Assembly: GCA_026421245.1 (NCBI GenBank)
Contig: JAPKDJ010000019.1
Span: 1 to 60,142 of the forward strand
Reading direction: 5' to 3'
Source of the DNA: Akkermansiaceae bacterium
Lineage (GTDB): Bacteria > Verrucomicrobiota > Verrucomicrobiia > Verrucomicrobiales > Akkermansiaceae
Length of the DNA: 60,142 nt
The translations under genes were made by a program, and so were the position numbers. Below are positions 45,628 through 54,634 of this stretch, in pieces. Within the stretch, counting starts at the first letter, position 1; the number at the start of each line of letters is the position of its first letter. The notes beneath the pieces are model-generated. The model did not search any database and was not told the origin of the DNA. It was given only the letters and a program-made list of their open reading frames with translations.

Positions 45628-46974
45628 ATGGACTCACTTTTCATTCCGGACGACGAACCGCGGTCCGAACTGATGTCCAGTCACGACGGAGAGCCCCTCG
45701 CTGCCCGCATGAGACCTCGGACCCTTGAGGAAATCTCCGGCCAAAAACACATCCTTGCCGAGGGCAAACTTCTTCGTCGGGCCATTGTTGCGGATCGCTT
45801 CACCTCCCTCATCTTCTACGGGCCTCCGGGCACTGGCAAAACGACCCTCGCTAACGTCATCGCACGCACCACTGGATCTCGCTTCGAATCCCTCAACGGA
45901 GTCGAATCCAATGTCGCCGAGATTCGGGCCAAAATCGAAGCCGCCCGAACCTACCAAACCCTTCGCGATCAGACGACCGTCCTCTTCATCGACGAGATCC
46001 ACCGCTTCAACAAAGCCCAGCAAGACGTTCTCCTCCCTCACCTCGAACGAGGCACCGTTCGATTCATCGGTGCCACCACCCACAATCCCTACTTCTACGT
46101 TAACTCCCCCCTCGTCTCCCGCTCACAGGTCTTTCAACTTGAACCTCTTGCAACTGACGATCTCCTCCCCCTCCTCGAAAGAGCAATTCAAGATAAAGAA
46201 CGGGGCTTTGGAAAACTGCCCGTCGATGCTCATCCCGAAGCAATGCGGCATCTTGCCGAAAAAGCCGACGGTGATGCCCGCAAGGCCCTCACCGCGCTGG
46301 AGCTCGCGATCCTAACCACGCCACCAGTTGATGGAAAAATCATCATCGACCTCGCCATCGCCGGGGAGTCGATCCAAAAAAAAGCGGTCCTCTACGACTC
46401 CGACGGTGACCAACACTACGACACAATCTCTGCCTTTATCAAATCGATCCGCGGCTCCGATCCCGATGCCGCCCTCTACTGGCTTGCAAAAATGCTCCAC
46501 GCCGGAGAAGACCCGCGTTTTATCGCCCGACGCATCGTGATTTCGGCCTCCGAAGACATCGGGCTCGCCGACTCCTCCTCCCTCCAGATCGCGATTGCCG
46601 CCCAGCAGGCTTTCGAATTCCTCGGCATGCCCGAGGGCCGCATTCCCCTCGCCCACGCCACCGTCCACCTCGCCACCGCTCCCAAATCAAACTCCGCCTA
46701 CGCCGCCCTCGGAGCAGCCCAGGCCGACATTGAAAAAGGAACCACTCTCCAAGTCCCCGAGCACCTCCGCACCGAGTTCCGTAAAAAACTCGCTGAGGAA
46801 TCCGGAGCCGACAAAGCCGCCATGCAATACCTCTACTCGCACGACTACGAAGGCAACTTCACCCCCCAAGCCTACCTCCCCGAAGGGCGCACCTACTACG
46901 AACCCAGTGCAAACGGCATGGAGAAACGCATCAAAGAGCGTCTCGATCACTGGCGAAAGCAATTCGAAAAGTAG
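45628..46974 (+). CDS. rarA: Replication-associated recombination protein A
   Basis: 448 residues, AAA+ clamp-loader-like: Walker A YGPPGTGKTT, Walker B LFIDEIHRFNKAQQD, sensor 1 IGATTHNP, and the C-terminal tetramerisation region (EDIGLADSS, YLPEG..YYEPS). It handles stalled replication forks with SSB. Confidence 0.95.
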   Translation: MDSLFIPDDEPRSELMSSHDGEPLAARMRPRTLEEISGQKHILAEGKLLRRAIVADRFTSLIFYGPPGTGKTTLANVIARTTGSRFESLNGVESNVAEIRAKIEAARTYQTLRDQTTVLFIDEIHRFNKAQQDVLLPHLERGTVRFIGATTHNPYFYVNSPLVSRSQVFQLEPLATDDLLPLLERAIQDKERGFGKLPVDAHPEAMRHLAEKADGDARKALTALELAILTTPPVDGKIIIDLAIAGESIQKKAVLYDSDGDQHYDTISAFIKSIRGSDPDAALYWLAKMLHAGEDPRFIARRIVISASEDIGLADSSSLQIAIAAQQAFEFLGMPEGRIPLAHATVHLATAPKSNSAYAALGAAQADIEKGTTLQVPEHLRTEFRKKLAEESGADKAAMQYLYSHDYEGNFTPQAYLPEGRTYYEPSANGMEKRIKERLDHWRKQFEK

Positions 46975-47218
46975 ACCGCAAGTTTCCCAAGAAGGGCTCC
47001 CGCCCAACCTCTTGCCTCCTCTTCTCCGCCTTGCAAGAAGGCTCTCTTTATTTTTCCGTGGATCACGGCGGTTGGTTTCGCGGCCCAAATGCGAAACGTG
47101 GCCCCCTAGACCAGCCAACACTTATTTTAACGAACTCAGGGGACTCTCCCCCTCTTAATCACCTTCGTTGTGTCGTTCTTGATGGCAGAGATCCTTCGGT
47201 TGCTGCAAAGGGACCGAA

Positions 47219-47485
47219 ATGAGATTGATCCTTTTCGCATTGATTCCCCTCTCTCTCATTTCCTGAGAGGAAGCGCAGACAGACAAAGCCGCTAAGAAGA
47301 ACGAGACTTACTTCCGGAACCAGTGGGCGAAAGTCAACAGCCGCAAACCCGAGGTCAGGCCACCTGATGGTGGCCCCATGCGATATCTAGACCAAGTCAT
47401 GCGATCGAGGTCAAATGGGCTCACCGTCAAGAGGAGGCGCATTGGGGGCGCAGCCCTTGGAGTCACTTCAATCCTTAACTTGTGA
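47219..47485 (+). pseudogene. Lipoprotein gene with TGA at the lipobox cysteine
   Basis: ATG 47219 opens a signal peptide MRLILFALIPLSLIS that is followed by TGA (47264-47266) and then EEAQTDKAAKKNETYF in the same frame to TGA 47483. The LIS-x-EE pattern is a lipobox with the Cys codon changed to TGA. The rest (72 residues, polar) is not recognised. No convincing hairpin follows the TGA. A dead gene is the simplest reading. The 3' end overlaps the convergent creatininase gene by 18 nt. Confidence 0.5.
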
Positions 47486-48205
47486 TATGTTCGTTTTGTC
47501 GAGCATTTGCTTCAAGAGCCCTAACGATTTCTCGATGCATTCTTTTCCGTATTCGGAAGTTGCGTCTCTGGGATCTATTCCACCAACTCCTTGAGGCAAC
47601 TCACTGCGGTCCTCTGACAATCTGGAAAGATCTACCAAGTCGTCTCTGAAATTCATCATGATTGAAGTTTCATTTCGACCTGCATGATCCACTTGGCACA
47701 TCCATCCTTTGTTTTGAATTTCTTCCGTGACACCAAGCAGCTTTAGCCCAAAACGCGATTCCCTATCTTTGAGTTCTTCCGTCCAGGAGGAACGCGATGG
47801 ACCATGGCCATCGGCAAATACGGCTTTGAATCCTGCTCTTTTTAACTGGACCAATATCGAATCAATCATCAATGAGAAAACATTCTTGGGTAGCCAGTAG
47901 CAACTGCCATCGAGTTGCCGGGGTGGGGTTGTGGAATCGGCACTATCCATTCCGATCAGGACCTCCCCATTCTTTACGGTGGTTATTCGATCAGGACCAA
48001 GGTGAATTGGCGGCATCACAACCCCGCCGAACCGTCGCGCACTAACCTCCATCAGTCCTTCACTCTGAATGGCATCTGAACCCAATGCCATATGCTCGCC
48101 GTGCCATTCTAATGTCCCGAGCGGGAGATAAGCTATGGCTCTATCGCTGATACGCTTTCGAAATTCATGTGGTAAAAGCTCTGAGTATTTAACTTTTTCT
48201 TTCAT
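47468..48205 (-). CDS. Creatininase family amidohydrolase
   Basis: 245 residues from ATG 48205 (MKEKVKYSELLPHEF); the longer frame upstream has no family look. The metal motifs LEWHGEHMALGSDA, ADGHGPSR and DHAGRNETSIMM match creatininase/MftE/ArfB-type enzymes, which cut cyclic amides or peptide bonds. No mycofactocin or riboflavin genes adjoin, so substrate is unknown. Codons are richer in A and T than in nearby genes, and an IS110 fragment and a tRNA lie next to it, suggesting transfer. Confidence 0.85.
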   Translation of the reverse strand: MKEKVKYSELLPHEFRKRISDRAIAYLPLGTLEWHGEHMALGSDAIQSEGLMEVSARRFGGVVMPPIHLGPDRITTVKNGEVLIGMDSADSTTPPRQLDGSCYWLPKNVFSLMIDSILVQLKRAGFKAVFADGHGPSRSSWTEELKDRESRFGLKLLGVTEEIQNKGWMCQVDHAGRNETSIMMNFRDDLVDLSRLSEDRSELPQGVGGIDPRDATSEYGKECIEKSLGLLKQMLDKTNISQVKD

Positions 48206-48324
48206 CGTGATTCTATGGCTGCAGTTGACGTGGAGCGCGGTCCTTGAAGGAAGGAACGGCGCATCTAGGGGTTTCGTGGGCGATCTCGCGGCCATGAGGT
48301 CGACGAGACCTATCCAACACTAAA

Positions 48325-48342
48325 GAAATATCTAGATATTTC
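48325..48342. repeat. Perfect 18-bp palindrome
   Basis: GAAATATCTAGATATTTC is its own reverse complement. It ends 3 nt before the ATG of the IS110 fragment. It might be part of the old element's end or an operator site. Confidence 0.6.
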
Positions 48343-48345
48343 GCC

Positions 48346-48435
48346 ATGACTCAACCCTACGACATCGGACTCGATGCCCACAAGGATTCTCACGCGATGG
48401 CATTCACTTACGAAGGACCTCGATCTGACCCCACC
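48346..48435 (+). mobile_element. IS110-family transposase N-terminal fragment
   Basis: The start MTQPYDIGLDAHKDSHAMAF matches the N-terminus of IS110-type DEDD transposases, where the Asp of GLDAHKDS is the first catalytic residue. After about 25 residues the similarity ends and the frame runs on through the tRNA gene as noise. Only a fossil remains. Confidence 0.55.
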
Positions 48436-48524
48436 TCCCACGGAACTCACGGAGGCCGCAACCTCACCCCATCGGATGTCGATCCGACACAAACGCCAAA
48501 ACGTTGTGAAATCGAGGGGGAAGA

Positions 48525-48616
48525 TGGCGGAGGGTGTGGGATTCGAACCCACGGATACATCACTGCATCACTCGATTTCGAATCGAGCGCCTTAAACCGA
48601 GCTCAGCCAACCCTCC
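48525..48616 (-). tRNA. tRNA-Ser(CGA)
   Basis: 92 nt including an encoded CCA. Acceptor GGAGGGT pairs with ACCCTCC; anticodon stem CTCGA/TCGAG with loop TTCGAAA (anticodon CGA); long variable arm as in tRNA-Ser; T arm GTGGG-TTCGAAT-CCCAC. It reads UCG. The IS110 fragment ends before it. Confidence 0.95.
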
Positions 48617-48903
48617 TGGAATGCGTTTCGGCGGGCGGGAAACTAGCAAAGCCACTTCACCGGTCAAGCCCTTGCTTGGGTTTCCCGAAATCCATCTCTC
48701 CTTCTCCCAAGCAACTCAACAATGGCCTCTCTTTACCTCAAGATTCTCCATTGCTTCAAAAAGCGCTCCCCACATTCAAGAGGTGGGGCCTCTCCGCCAC
48801 TTTGGGTAAGCGTGAAGGAGCGGGCAAACCACTCATGGATTTTTGCGATTATCAACTGATCGCCGCAAACCAAGACAAGAAGATTGAGATTGAAATGATC
48901 ACC

Positions 48904-50739
48904 CTACTTCATCAGAGAACCTAGGAGTGAGTTCATTCCGGCAATCACGGTGGAGGGATCCTTCACCAAACCAGCGGCCATCAGAGCATTGTCGGCCAGC
49001 TGATCGGCGATCTTGGCAGCCTCGTCTTCATTCTCTTTGCGGAGGTTGTTGAGCTTGGCGACGATCTCGTGATTGGGATTGAACTCTAAACGAGCTTTGA
49101 GTTCAGGGGCACCCTGGCCCATCGATTCCATCATTGCTCGCATTTGCTCGTTAGGAGCATCTTGCGGAGTGAGAGCCACGACAGGGTGTGAAACAAGACG
49201 CTTGCCCATATCGACGCTCTCGACTTTATCACCAAGGGTCTTGCCAAGCCACTCGACGAGTTCCTTGCTTTCCTCTTCGCTGAGTTTGGCTTCATCGTCG
49301 GGGAGTTCATCAAGTTCGATCTCAGAACGGTTGGCACTCACCAGCTTCTTGCCCTTGTATTCACGGAGGGTCTCCATGATGTAGTCGTCGATGCTGTCGG
49401 TCAGAAAAATGACTTCAATGCCCCGCTTCTGGAAGGCTTCGACATACGGCCCGGCTTCCATCGATTTGCGATCGAGGCCGACGAGGTAATAGATGGAATC
49501 CTGATCCTCTTTCGCACGGGTGAGATAGTCCTCAAACGAAGTCTTCTTCCCTTCGTCCGAGAGACTGGACTCAAAACGGAGCAGTCCAGCGAGAGCTTCG
49601 TGATTCTCATGGCCGGTTGCAATCCCCTCTTTGAGGAAACGGCTAAAGCGTTCGAAAAACTCCTCGTGCTTCTCCGGGTTGTTCTTCGCTTCCTTGGTGA
49701 GGTGTTTGATGAAACGTTTGCTAAGAAGACTGTTCAACTTCTTGACCAGAGCACTGTCCTGCATCGTCTCGCGTGAGATATTGAGTGGGAGATCCTCGCT
49801 ATCGACGACTCCTTTCACAAAGCGCATCCACTCGGGAAGAAGGCCTTGCGGCTCTGCATCGATGAGCACTTTACGGCAGTAAAGGGAGACTCCCGCTTTC
49901 ATCTGGCCGAAACCAAAACGCTCGTGATTTTCATCGGGAGTGAAAAGAAGAGCGTTGATGTTAATGGGAGCATCCGCACTGAAGTGAAGAGTGTGGCGAG
50001 GCTCGTCGACGGCGTGGGCACAGTATTGGTAAAACTCCTTGTAGTCCTCTCCGTTGATATCGTTCTTTGATTTCAACCAAATCGCTTCGACGGTATTGAG
50101 GCGCTCGCCGTTGAGCGAAAGCGGGAAAGAAACGAAGCGGGAATGCTTGTCGATGATGTTCTTGAGAGTCGCCTCCTTGGCAAAATCTTTCTCGTCCTCC
50201 TTCAAATGAACCACGATGCGCGCACCCCGCTGTTCCTCGTCCACTTCGGAAATGGTGTAGCCACTCTGGCCGTCACTCTCCCACTTCAAGCTCTCTGCCG
50301 AGCCATCCCACGAATGAGTGAAAACCTCCACCTTTTCCGCAGCCATAAAAGCCGAATAGAACCCCACGCCAAACTGACCGATCACGGAGGCGTTTGCATC
50401 GCCCTTTTCCTTGAGAGCCTCCAAAAATTCCTTCGAACCGGAGCGAGCGATGGTGCCAAGGTTATCGGTCAGTTCCTCGCGGGTCATCCCGATGCCATGA
50501 TCTACGATGGTAATCGTGCCGGCTTCTTCGTCAGTGGTGATGTTGATTTCGAGAGGAAGGTCCCCCTGATAGACGCTCTTTTCGGTCAGCTGCTTGAGAC
50601 GCAGCTTCTCAAGGGTATCGGAAGCATTAGAAATGAGCTCCCGAACAAAGATCTCCTTGTCGGTATAAAGAGAATGGATGACGATATCAAGAAGCTGACG
50701 GACTTCTGCTTGAAAGGACTGTGTTTGAGGTTCGCTCAT
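48904..50739 (-). CDS. htpG: Molecular chaperone HtpG (Hsp90)
   Basis: 611 residues. ATP-binding N domain: LISNASDTLEKLR, DHGIGMTREEL, IGQFGVGFYSAFM; middle domain with VKGVVDSEDLPLNISRE; C-terminal dimer domain. Complete length (E. coli 624). No CIRCE or other heat-shock operator is visible in the short upstream part. Confidence 0.97.
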   Translation of the reverse strand: MSEPQTQSFQAEVRQLLDIVIHSLYTDKEIFVRELISNASDTLEKLRLKQLTEKSVYQGDLPLEINITTDEEAGTITIVDHGIGMTREELTDNLGTIARSGSKEFLEALKEKGDANASVIGQFGVGFYSAFMAAEKVEVFTHSWDGSAESLKWESDGQSGYTISEVDEEQRGARIVVHLKEDEKDFAKEATLKNIIDKHSRFVSFPLSLNGERLNTVEAIWLKSKNDINGEDYKEFYQYCAHAVDEPRHTLHFSADAPININALLFTPDENHERFGFGQMKAGVSLYCRKVLIDAEPQGLLPEWMRFVKGVVDSEDLPLNISRETMQDSALVKKLNSLLSKRFIKHLTKEAKNNPEKHEEFFERFSRFLKEGIATGHENHEALAGLLRFESSLSDEGKKTSFEDYLTRAKEDQDSIYYLVGLDRKSMEAGPYVEAFQKRGIEVIFLTDSIDDYIMETLREYKGKKLVSANRSEIELDELPDDEAKLSEEESKELVEWLGKTLGDKVESVDMGKRLVSHPVVALTPQDAPNEQMRAMMESMGQGAPELKARLEFNPNHEIVAKLNNLRKENEDEAAKIADQLADNALMAAGLVKDPSTVIAGMNSLLGSLMK

Positions 50740-50908
50740 AATAGGATGTGAAAGTTGAACGGGCGCAAAATACTCACCCCGTCCCTCCTGTCAATCCCCC
50801 TGACCTTTTGAATTGGCAGACACCTTTCACACCAACCTTTCTCCGAAAGGCTTTCGGAGATTACTCAATATCGACTTTTTGTCTTTCCGACGCCTCTATT
50901 TTCTCAAA

Positions 50909-50939
50909 TAAAAAAGCTCCCACATCTGTGGGAGCTTTT
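50909..50939 (-). terminator. Intrinsic terminator, bidirectional
   Basis: AAAAGCTCCCACA and TGTGGGAGCTTTT with a 2-nt core loop, A run on one side and T on the other. It lies 25 nt after the stop of the PEP-CTERM gene. Confidence 0.85.
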
Positions 50940-50964
50940 GAAAATAATCTAAAACAGGGCCAAC

Positions 50965-51759
50965 TTAGCGACGGCGGCGTGCAGAGAACGCCAACAGAGC
51001 CAAACCGACTACCATCGAACTACTTGGCTCAGGAACGCCAGTGGTCGTCAGACCAAGGTTGTCGATATCCAGATTCATGGAAGCACCACCGGTGCGGCCT
51101 GCAACCTGTATACGAAACTCATCCATATCAGCAACGCCAGCCAATGCAAAGCCATCAAATACATTTGAGGCATCTCCAGTTTGGCCAGGGCCAGTAAACA
51201 TATTGGCAGTCACGAGCACCTCATTGGCAGCTCCTCGAGTCAAATCAATTTGAAGTGATCCCCACTCACCGTCAGCAGGCAAGCTATACGCCACATCACC
51301 ACTCTGATTTCCGTTGTAATTCACGGTCGCATTCGTGCCGTTGAAGGTTCTGAATCCAACTCCGATGGAGTTATCATAGAGTCCTCGCTCTTCTTCCGAA
51401 TTGACTTTAGTCACACCGCTTGCCCCGTGTGTCGCAACATCGAGGAAACCCACACTGAAACCATCGGCCGAAACGCCACTAGCACGTAAGTCCATTGTGA
51501 AGCTTGCACTGCTCCATCCGCCGGTGCCGGTTGAAGCTATAGAGACGTAATTTCCTCCGCTCCCTTCACCATTGTGAAGGAGGTGCCAGAAACTGTTGTC
51601 ACCTTCAGTCCCCAACACGTTAGCGAGGGCTGGAGCTTGTCTGTGGAAACCTGACTCAAATGCCCCGCCGCCGTCTTCAAACGTAGCAAGCGACGCTGCC
51701 CCGGAGGACATGCCTGTGGCAACGACTAATAGCGCCGTTAATGTATGTGTATTTCTCAT
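50965..51759 (-). CDS. PEP-CTERM sorted surface protein
   Basis: 264 residues from ATG 51759 (MRNTHTLTALLVVATG signal peptide); a start four codons upstream is possible. A Gly/Ser/Asn-rich beta-sandwich body follows. The C-terminus has VPEPSSSMVVGLALLAFSARRRR, split as VPEP, hydrophobic helix and Arg cluster: a PEP-CTERM sorting signal read by an exosortase. The piece just before it (GGASMNLDIDNL) is encoded by 41 nt identical to the right edge of the window. The domain may bind carbohydrate but that is only a fold guess. Confidence 0.85.
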   Translation of the reverse strand: MRNTHTLTALLVVATGMSSGAASLATFEDGGGAFESGFHRQAPALANVLGTEGDNSFWHLLHNGEGSGGNYVSIASTGTGGWSSASFTMDLRASGVSADGFSVGFLDVATHGASGVTKVNSEEERGLYDNSIGVGFRTFNGTNATVNYNGNQSGDVAYSLPADGEWGSLQIDLTRGAANEVLVTANMFTGPGQTGDASNVFDGFALAGVADMDEFRIQVAGRTGGASMNLDIDNLGLTTTGVPEPSSSMVVGLALLAFSARRRR

Positions 51760-51783
51760 AACGAGAGTCACCTAACCTGAGCC

Positions 51784-51796
51784 GACACAATGTGTC
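51784..51796. promoter_or_regulatory. Inverted repeat upstream of the PEP-CTERM gene
   Basis: GACACA-A-TGTGTC is a 6-bp perfect dyad 24 nt before the start codon. It could be an operator, but no known regulator site is matched. Confidence 0.25.
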
Positions 51797-51817
51797 AACC
51801 TCCCATTTAGAAAAAAA

Positions 51818-52363
51818 CTAACTTTCTCCTTTAGCCCGTGGCTCGCCCGTTTCCCTTGTCGAACCGGGACTTGTGACAAATGGCCCCCCTTCAAGCGGAG
51901 CCACGCCACTAAATGCGACATCCGGCATCTCGCTTTCCTTTCCAGCAAGCGGAAAGTCTTTGCGAAGTGGAAAATACGGAAACCCCTCCCACATGAGGAT
52001 GCGCTCCATCTGGGGATGGCCGGCAAATTTGATCCCCATCATATCGTAGACTTCACGTTCATGCCAATTGGCGGTCTTCCAGATCTTTACAACAGAAAGA
52101 ACGTCAACCCCTTCGGCAACCTTTGCCTTGACCCGGAGGTGCTTTGAATCGTCAAGTGTGGCGAGTTCGTAAACCATCTCAAACCGAGGTTCCGTGCCCA
52201 TGTGATCCAGACTCGAAATATCGAGAAGAAGGTCATACCCAAGTTCCTTGCAGCGCTGGAGGGTCGCAAAAAGAGAAGTCAGCCCGACATTGATGGTTGT
52301 TTCTCCACGAAACTCAACTGGATTGCTCTGTCCCAGAGCTTGAAGGTCATCAGCGATACTCAT
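51818..52363 (-). CDS. nuoC: NADH-quinone oxidoreductase subunit C
   Basis: 181 residues. The 30-kDa subunit signature WHEREVYDMMGIKFAGHPQMERILMW is split as WHEREVYDMMGI and HPQMERIL, followed by FPLRKDFPL. It is part of the peripheral arm of complex I. It follows nuoB by 11 nt, but nuoD does not follow: the next gene is a PEP-CTERM protein. Confidence 0.94.
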   Translation of the reverse strand: MSIADDLQALGQSNPVEFRGETTINVGLTSLFATLQRCKELGYDLLLDISSLDHMGTEPRFEMVYELATLDDSKHLRVKAKVAEGVDVLSVVKIWKTANWHEREVYDMMGIKFAGHPQMERILMWEGFPYFPLRKDFPLAGKESEMPDVAFSGVAPLEGGPFVTSPGSTRETGEPRAKGES

Positions 52364-52374
52364 ATGTCTAAAAT

Positions 52375-52917
52375 CTAGGCGTTAACCGGTTCTTGTTTCT
52401 GCGCTTTAAATGACTCCTCTTCCTCAATCTTGCTCTGAAGCTTCATCAAACCTTCAATGAGCGCCTCGGGGCGTGGAGGACAACCGGAAATGTAGACGTC
52501 GACAGGAATCAGGCGGTCAATTCCCTGAAGCACCGCATAACTACGATACATCCCACCAGATGACGCGCAGGCGCCCATCGCAATACACCACTTGGGCTCA
52601 GGCATTTGATCCCAGATTCGTTTCACTGCCAGAGCCATCTTGTAAGTCACGGTTCCAGCCACGATCATCACGTCCGCCTGGCGGGGCGAAAAGCGCATCA
52701 CTTCGGCTCCGAAGCGGGAAATATCAAAACGAGACGAGGCGGTGGCCATCAACTCGATCGCACAGCAAGCCAGCCCCATCGGCATCGGCCAGAGCGAATT
52801 CTTCCGCATCCAGTTAATGGCGGCATCAAGCCGGGTGAAGACGATATTGCCTTCGATCTTTGAATCGTAGGCGGCATGGGAGAGAGTGAGATTTTCTTCC
52901 GACATTGGGACGGGCAA
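52375..52917 (-). CDS. nuoB: NADH-quinone oxidoreductase subunit B
   Basis: 180 residues. Ligands of cluster N2 are visible: the CC pair in [10 protein letters not shown], Cys in [11 protein letters not shown] and Cys in [10 protein letters not shown]. It sits at the quinone site of complex [14 protein letters not shown] three codons in is an equal start. nuoA is not upstream; pyk is. A perfect Rex-type operator lies 34 bp upstream. Confidence 0.95.
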   Translation of the reverse strand: MPVPMSEENLTLSHAAYDSKIEGNIVFTRLDAAINWMRKNSLWPMPMGLACCAIELMATASSRFDISRFGAEVMRFSPRQADVMIVAGTVTYKMALAVKRIWDQMPEPKWCIAMGACASSGGMYRSYAVLQGIDRLIPVDVYISGCPPRPEALIEGLMKLQSKIEEEESFKAQKQEPVNA

Positions 52918-52947
52918 AGAATACCCTTGAACTCGCTCGCCTCAAAC

Positions 52948-52971
52948 ACTTTGTGAAATTTTTCACAAAGT
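52948..52971 (-). promoter_or_regulatory. Rex-type operator upstream of nuoBC
   Basis: ACTTTGTGAA-ATTT-TTCACAAAGT is a perfect dyad, and its inner part TTGTGAA-N4-TTCACAA is the Rex (redox-sensing repressor) consensus. Rex leaves DNA when NADH/NAD+ is high, and NADH dehydrogenase genes are known Rex targets. It lies between pyk and nuoB, 34 bp from the nuoB start, on a possible promoter. It could also form a hairpin at the pyk transcript end, but lacks a T tract. Confidence 0.65.
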
Positions 52972-52997
52972 CCCCTTTCCCGTTGAATCTCTTGCTT

Positions 52998-54395
52998 CTA
53001 TGCGTGTTCCACCAGAATAGAATCCACGGCATGTCCCTCCTGAAGAATATCCGAGACCATGATCAAAGGGGTTCCAGGCTGCACATCACGTTCGCGCCGA
53101 AGCAATTTTACCGCCGCAGCGATCGTCTCACGTGGTGTTTCCTCAAAGGTGATTTCGAATGAGCGAACTCCCCGAGAAAGGGTCAGCTTTGAGCAAATTG
53201 CGGCATCCGGAGTAAAGGCATAAATAGGAGTCTTCGGTCGAAGCAGGGCTGCCTGATGAGCCGTTGCCCCGGAACGCGTAAATACGACCAAAAGAGAATT
53301 GGCGATAGAATCAGCCAAACCGACCGCCGCTTTGATCGTCTTTTGCTTCTCGGTGCGAAGAATTGCTTCCTTGCCATATCCAAGCCCTCCCGAGCGCTCA
53401 ATTCGCCGGGAAACCCGGTCCATGACCTCAACACAACGCACCGGGTGTTTTCCGATTGTAGTCTCCCCCGATAGCATAATGGCATCCGCTTCCTCGTAGA
53501 CGGCATTGGAAACGTCGGTCACCTCCGCCCGGGTAGGAGTGGGATTGTGAATCATCGATTCCAGCATATGGGTCGCCACGATGACTCGTCGCCCATGCTG
53601 ATGGCACCTCTTTACGATCCGGCGCTGAATTATCGGCAGTTCCTCAACATGAACTTCGATTCCCAGATCTCCGCGAGCCACCATAATGACATCCGATTCC
53701 ACAATAATGTCATCGAGATGACGCATCGCTTCCTGATCCTCCAGCTTCGAGACAATCTGAGCCGTGCAGTTTTCTTTGAGCAACGCCGCCCGCAACTCTC
53801 GCACGTGACCGGCATCGCGGACAAAAGAACCCGCCACAAAATCCGTCCGGCACGCCGCCGCCACCTTAATATCGGCACGATCCTTTTCAGTGAGGGCCGG
53901 CAAACTCAATTTAACTCCCGGAAGATTAATGTGACGCCGCGATCCCATGCTGCCGGCCGTCCTCACCAAACAGACCATTCGATCTTCCTCGAGTTGCTCA
54001 ATTCTCATGAGCAATTCGCCATTATCGACAGTCAGATCGTCCCCCTCATGGACGTCGGTCATCAATCCACCATAGTTCACCGTGGTTGATTTCTCCAGGC
54101 GGGCCTCGGTTCCCTCTTTCCGGAACTCGACCTTGTCACCTTTATTAAGAATGATCTTTCCCTCAACGTCACCCGTCCGAATGGAAGGACCCTGCAAATC
54201 AAAAAGAATTCCAACGGTCCGTCCAATTTCATGCGAGGCCTCGCGGATCCGATCCACCACATCGTGACACCATTCGTGCTTGGCGTGACTCATATTTAGC
54301 CGAAAGACATCCGCACCAGCAGCGATCAATTTTCGCAACATTTCCGGTGACTCGGTCGCGGGCCCGAGGGTACAAATAATTCGCGTCTTTCTCAT
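52998..54395 (-). CDS. pyk: Pyruvate kinase
   Basis: 465 residues from ATG 54395 (MRKTRIICTLGPATESPEM). Motifs: RLNMSHAKHEW, DLQGPSIRTG, the catalytic Lys region IVSKLEDQEA, MVARGDLGIEV and MLSGETTIGKHP. It converts PEP and ADP to pyruvate and ATP. The in-frame extension upstream to 54539 is basic and unlike the family, so it is left out. It ends 27 nt before the Rex-type site. Confidence 0.95.
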   Translation of the reverse strand: MRKTRIICTLGPATESPEMLRKLIAAGADVFRLNMSHAKHEWCHDVVDRIREASHEIGRTVGILFDLQGPSIRTGDVEGKIILNKGDKVEFRKEGTEARLEKSTTVNYGGLMTDVHEGDDLTVDNGELLMRIEQLEEDRMVCLVRTAGSMGSRRHINLPGVKLSLPALTEKDRADIKVAAACRTDFVAGSFVRDAGHVRELRAALLKENCTAQIVSKLEDQEAMRHLDDIIVESDVIMVARGDLGIEVHVEELPIIQRRIVKRCHQHGRRVIVATHMLESMIHNPTPTRAEVTDVSNAVYEEADAIMLSGETTIGKHPVRCVEVMDRVSRRIERSGGLGYGKEAILRTEKQKTIKAAVGLADSIANSLLVVFTRSGATAHQAALLRPKTPIYAFTPDAAICSKLTLSRGVRSFEITFEETPRETIAAAVKLLRRERDVQPGTPLIMVSDILQEGHAVDSILVEHA

Positions 54396-54634
54396 GGTGA
54401 CCACTTGTGGATCATGAAGAACACGGGACGTGCCGACAAGCGAGTTTAACACTCGACAATATTCACAGCCCCGCCCCCCTTGCTGTTTCTTTAACTTCGA
54501 GCGCTTCACGGCTCCCACCGCTTTGATCGTCCGAATCACCTTATCCAGTGAGACGTGATGGGTGGCTGTGGAGTCTCTCGCAAAGGAGAAGGATCTGTTC
54601 TCAGAGACCTTGGCAACCTTCTCGATGGCGACCG

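Noticed and set aside
48346..48924. Long plus-strand frame of 192 codons across the tRNA-Ser
   Set aside because: Only the first 25 residues look like protein (IS110); the rest crosses the tRNA antisense and is shadow.
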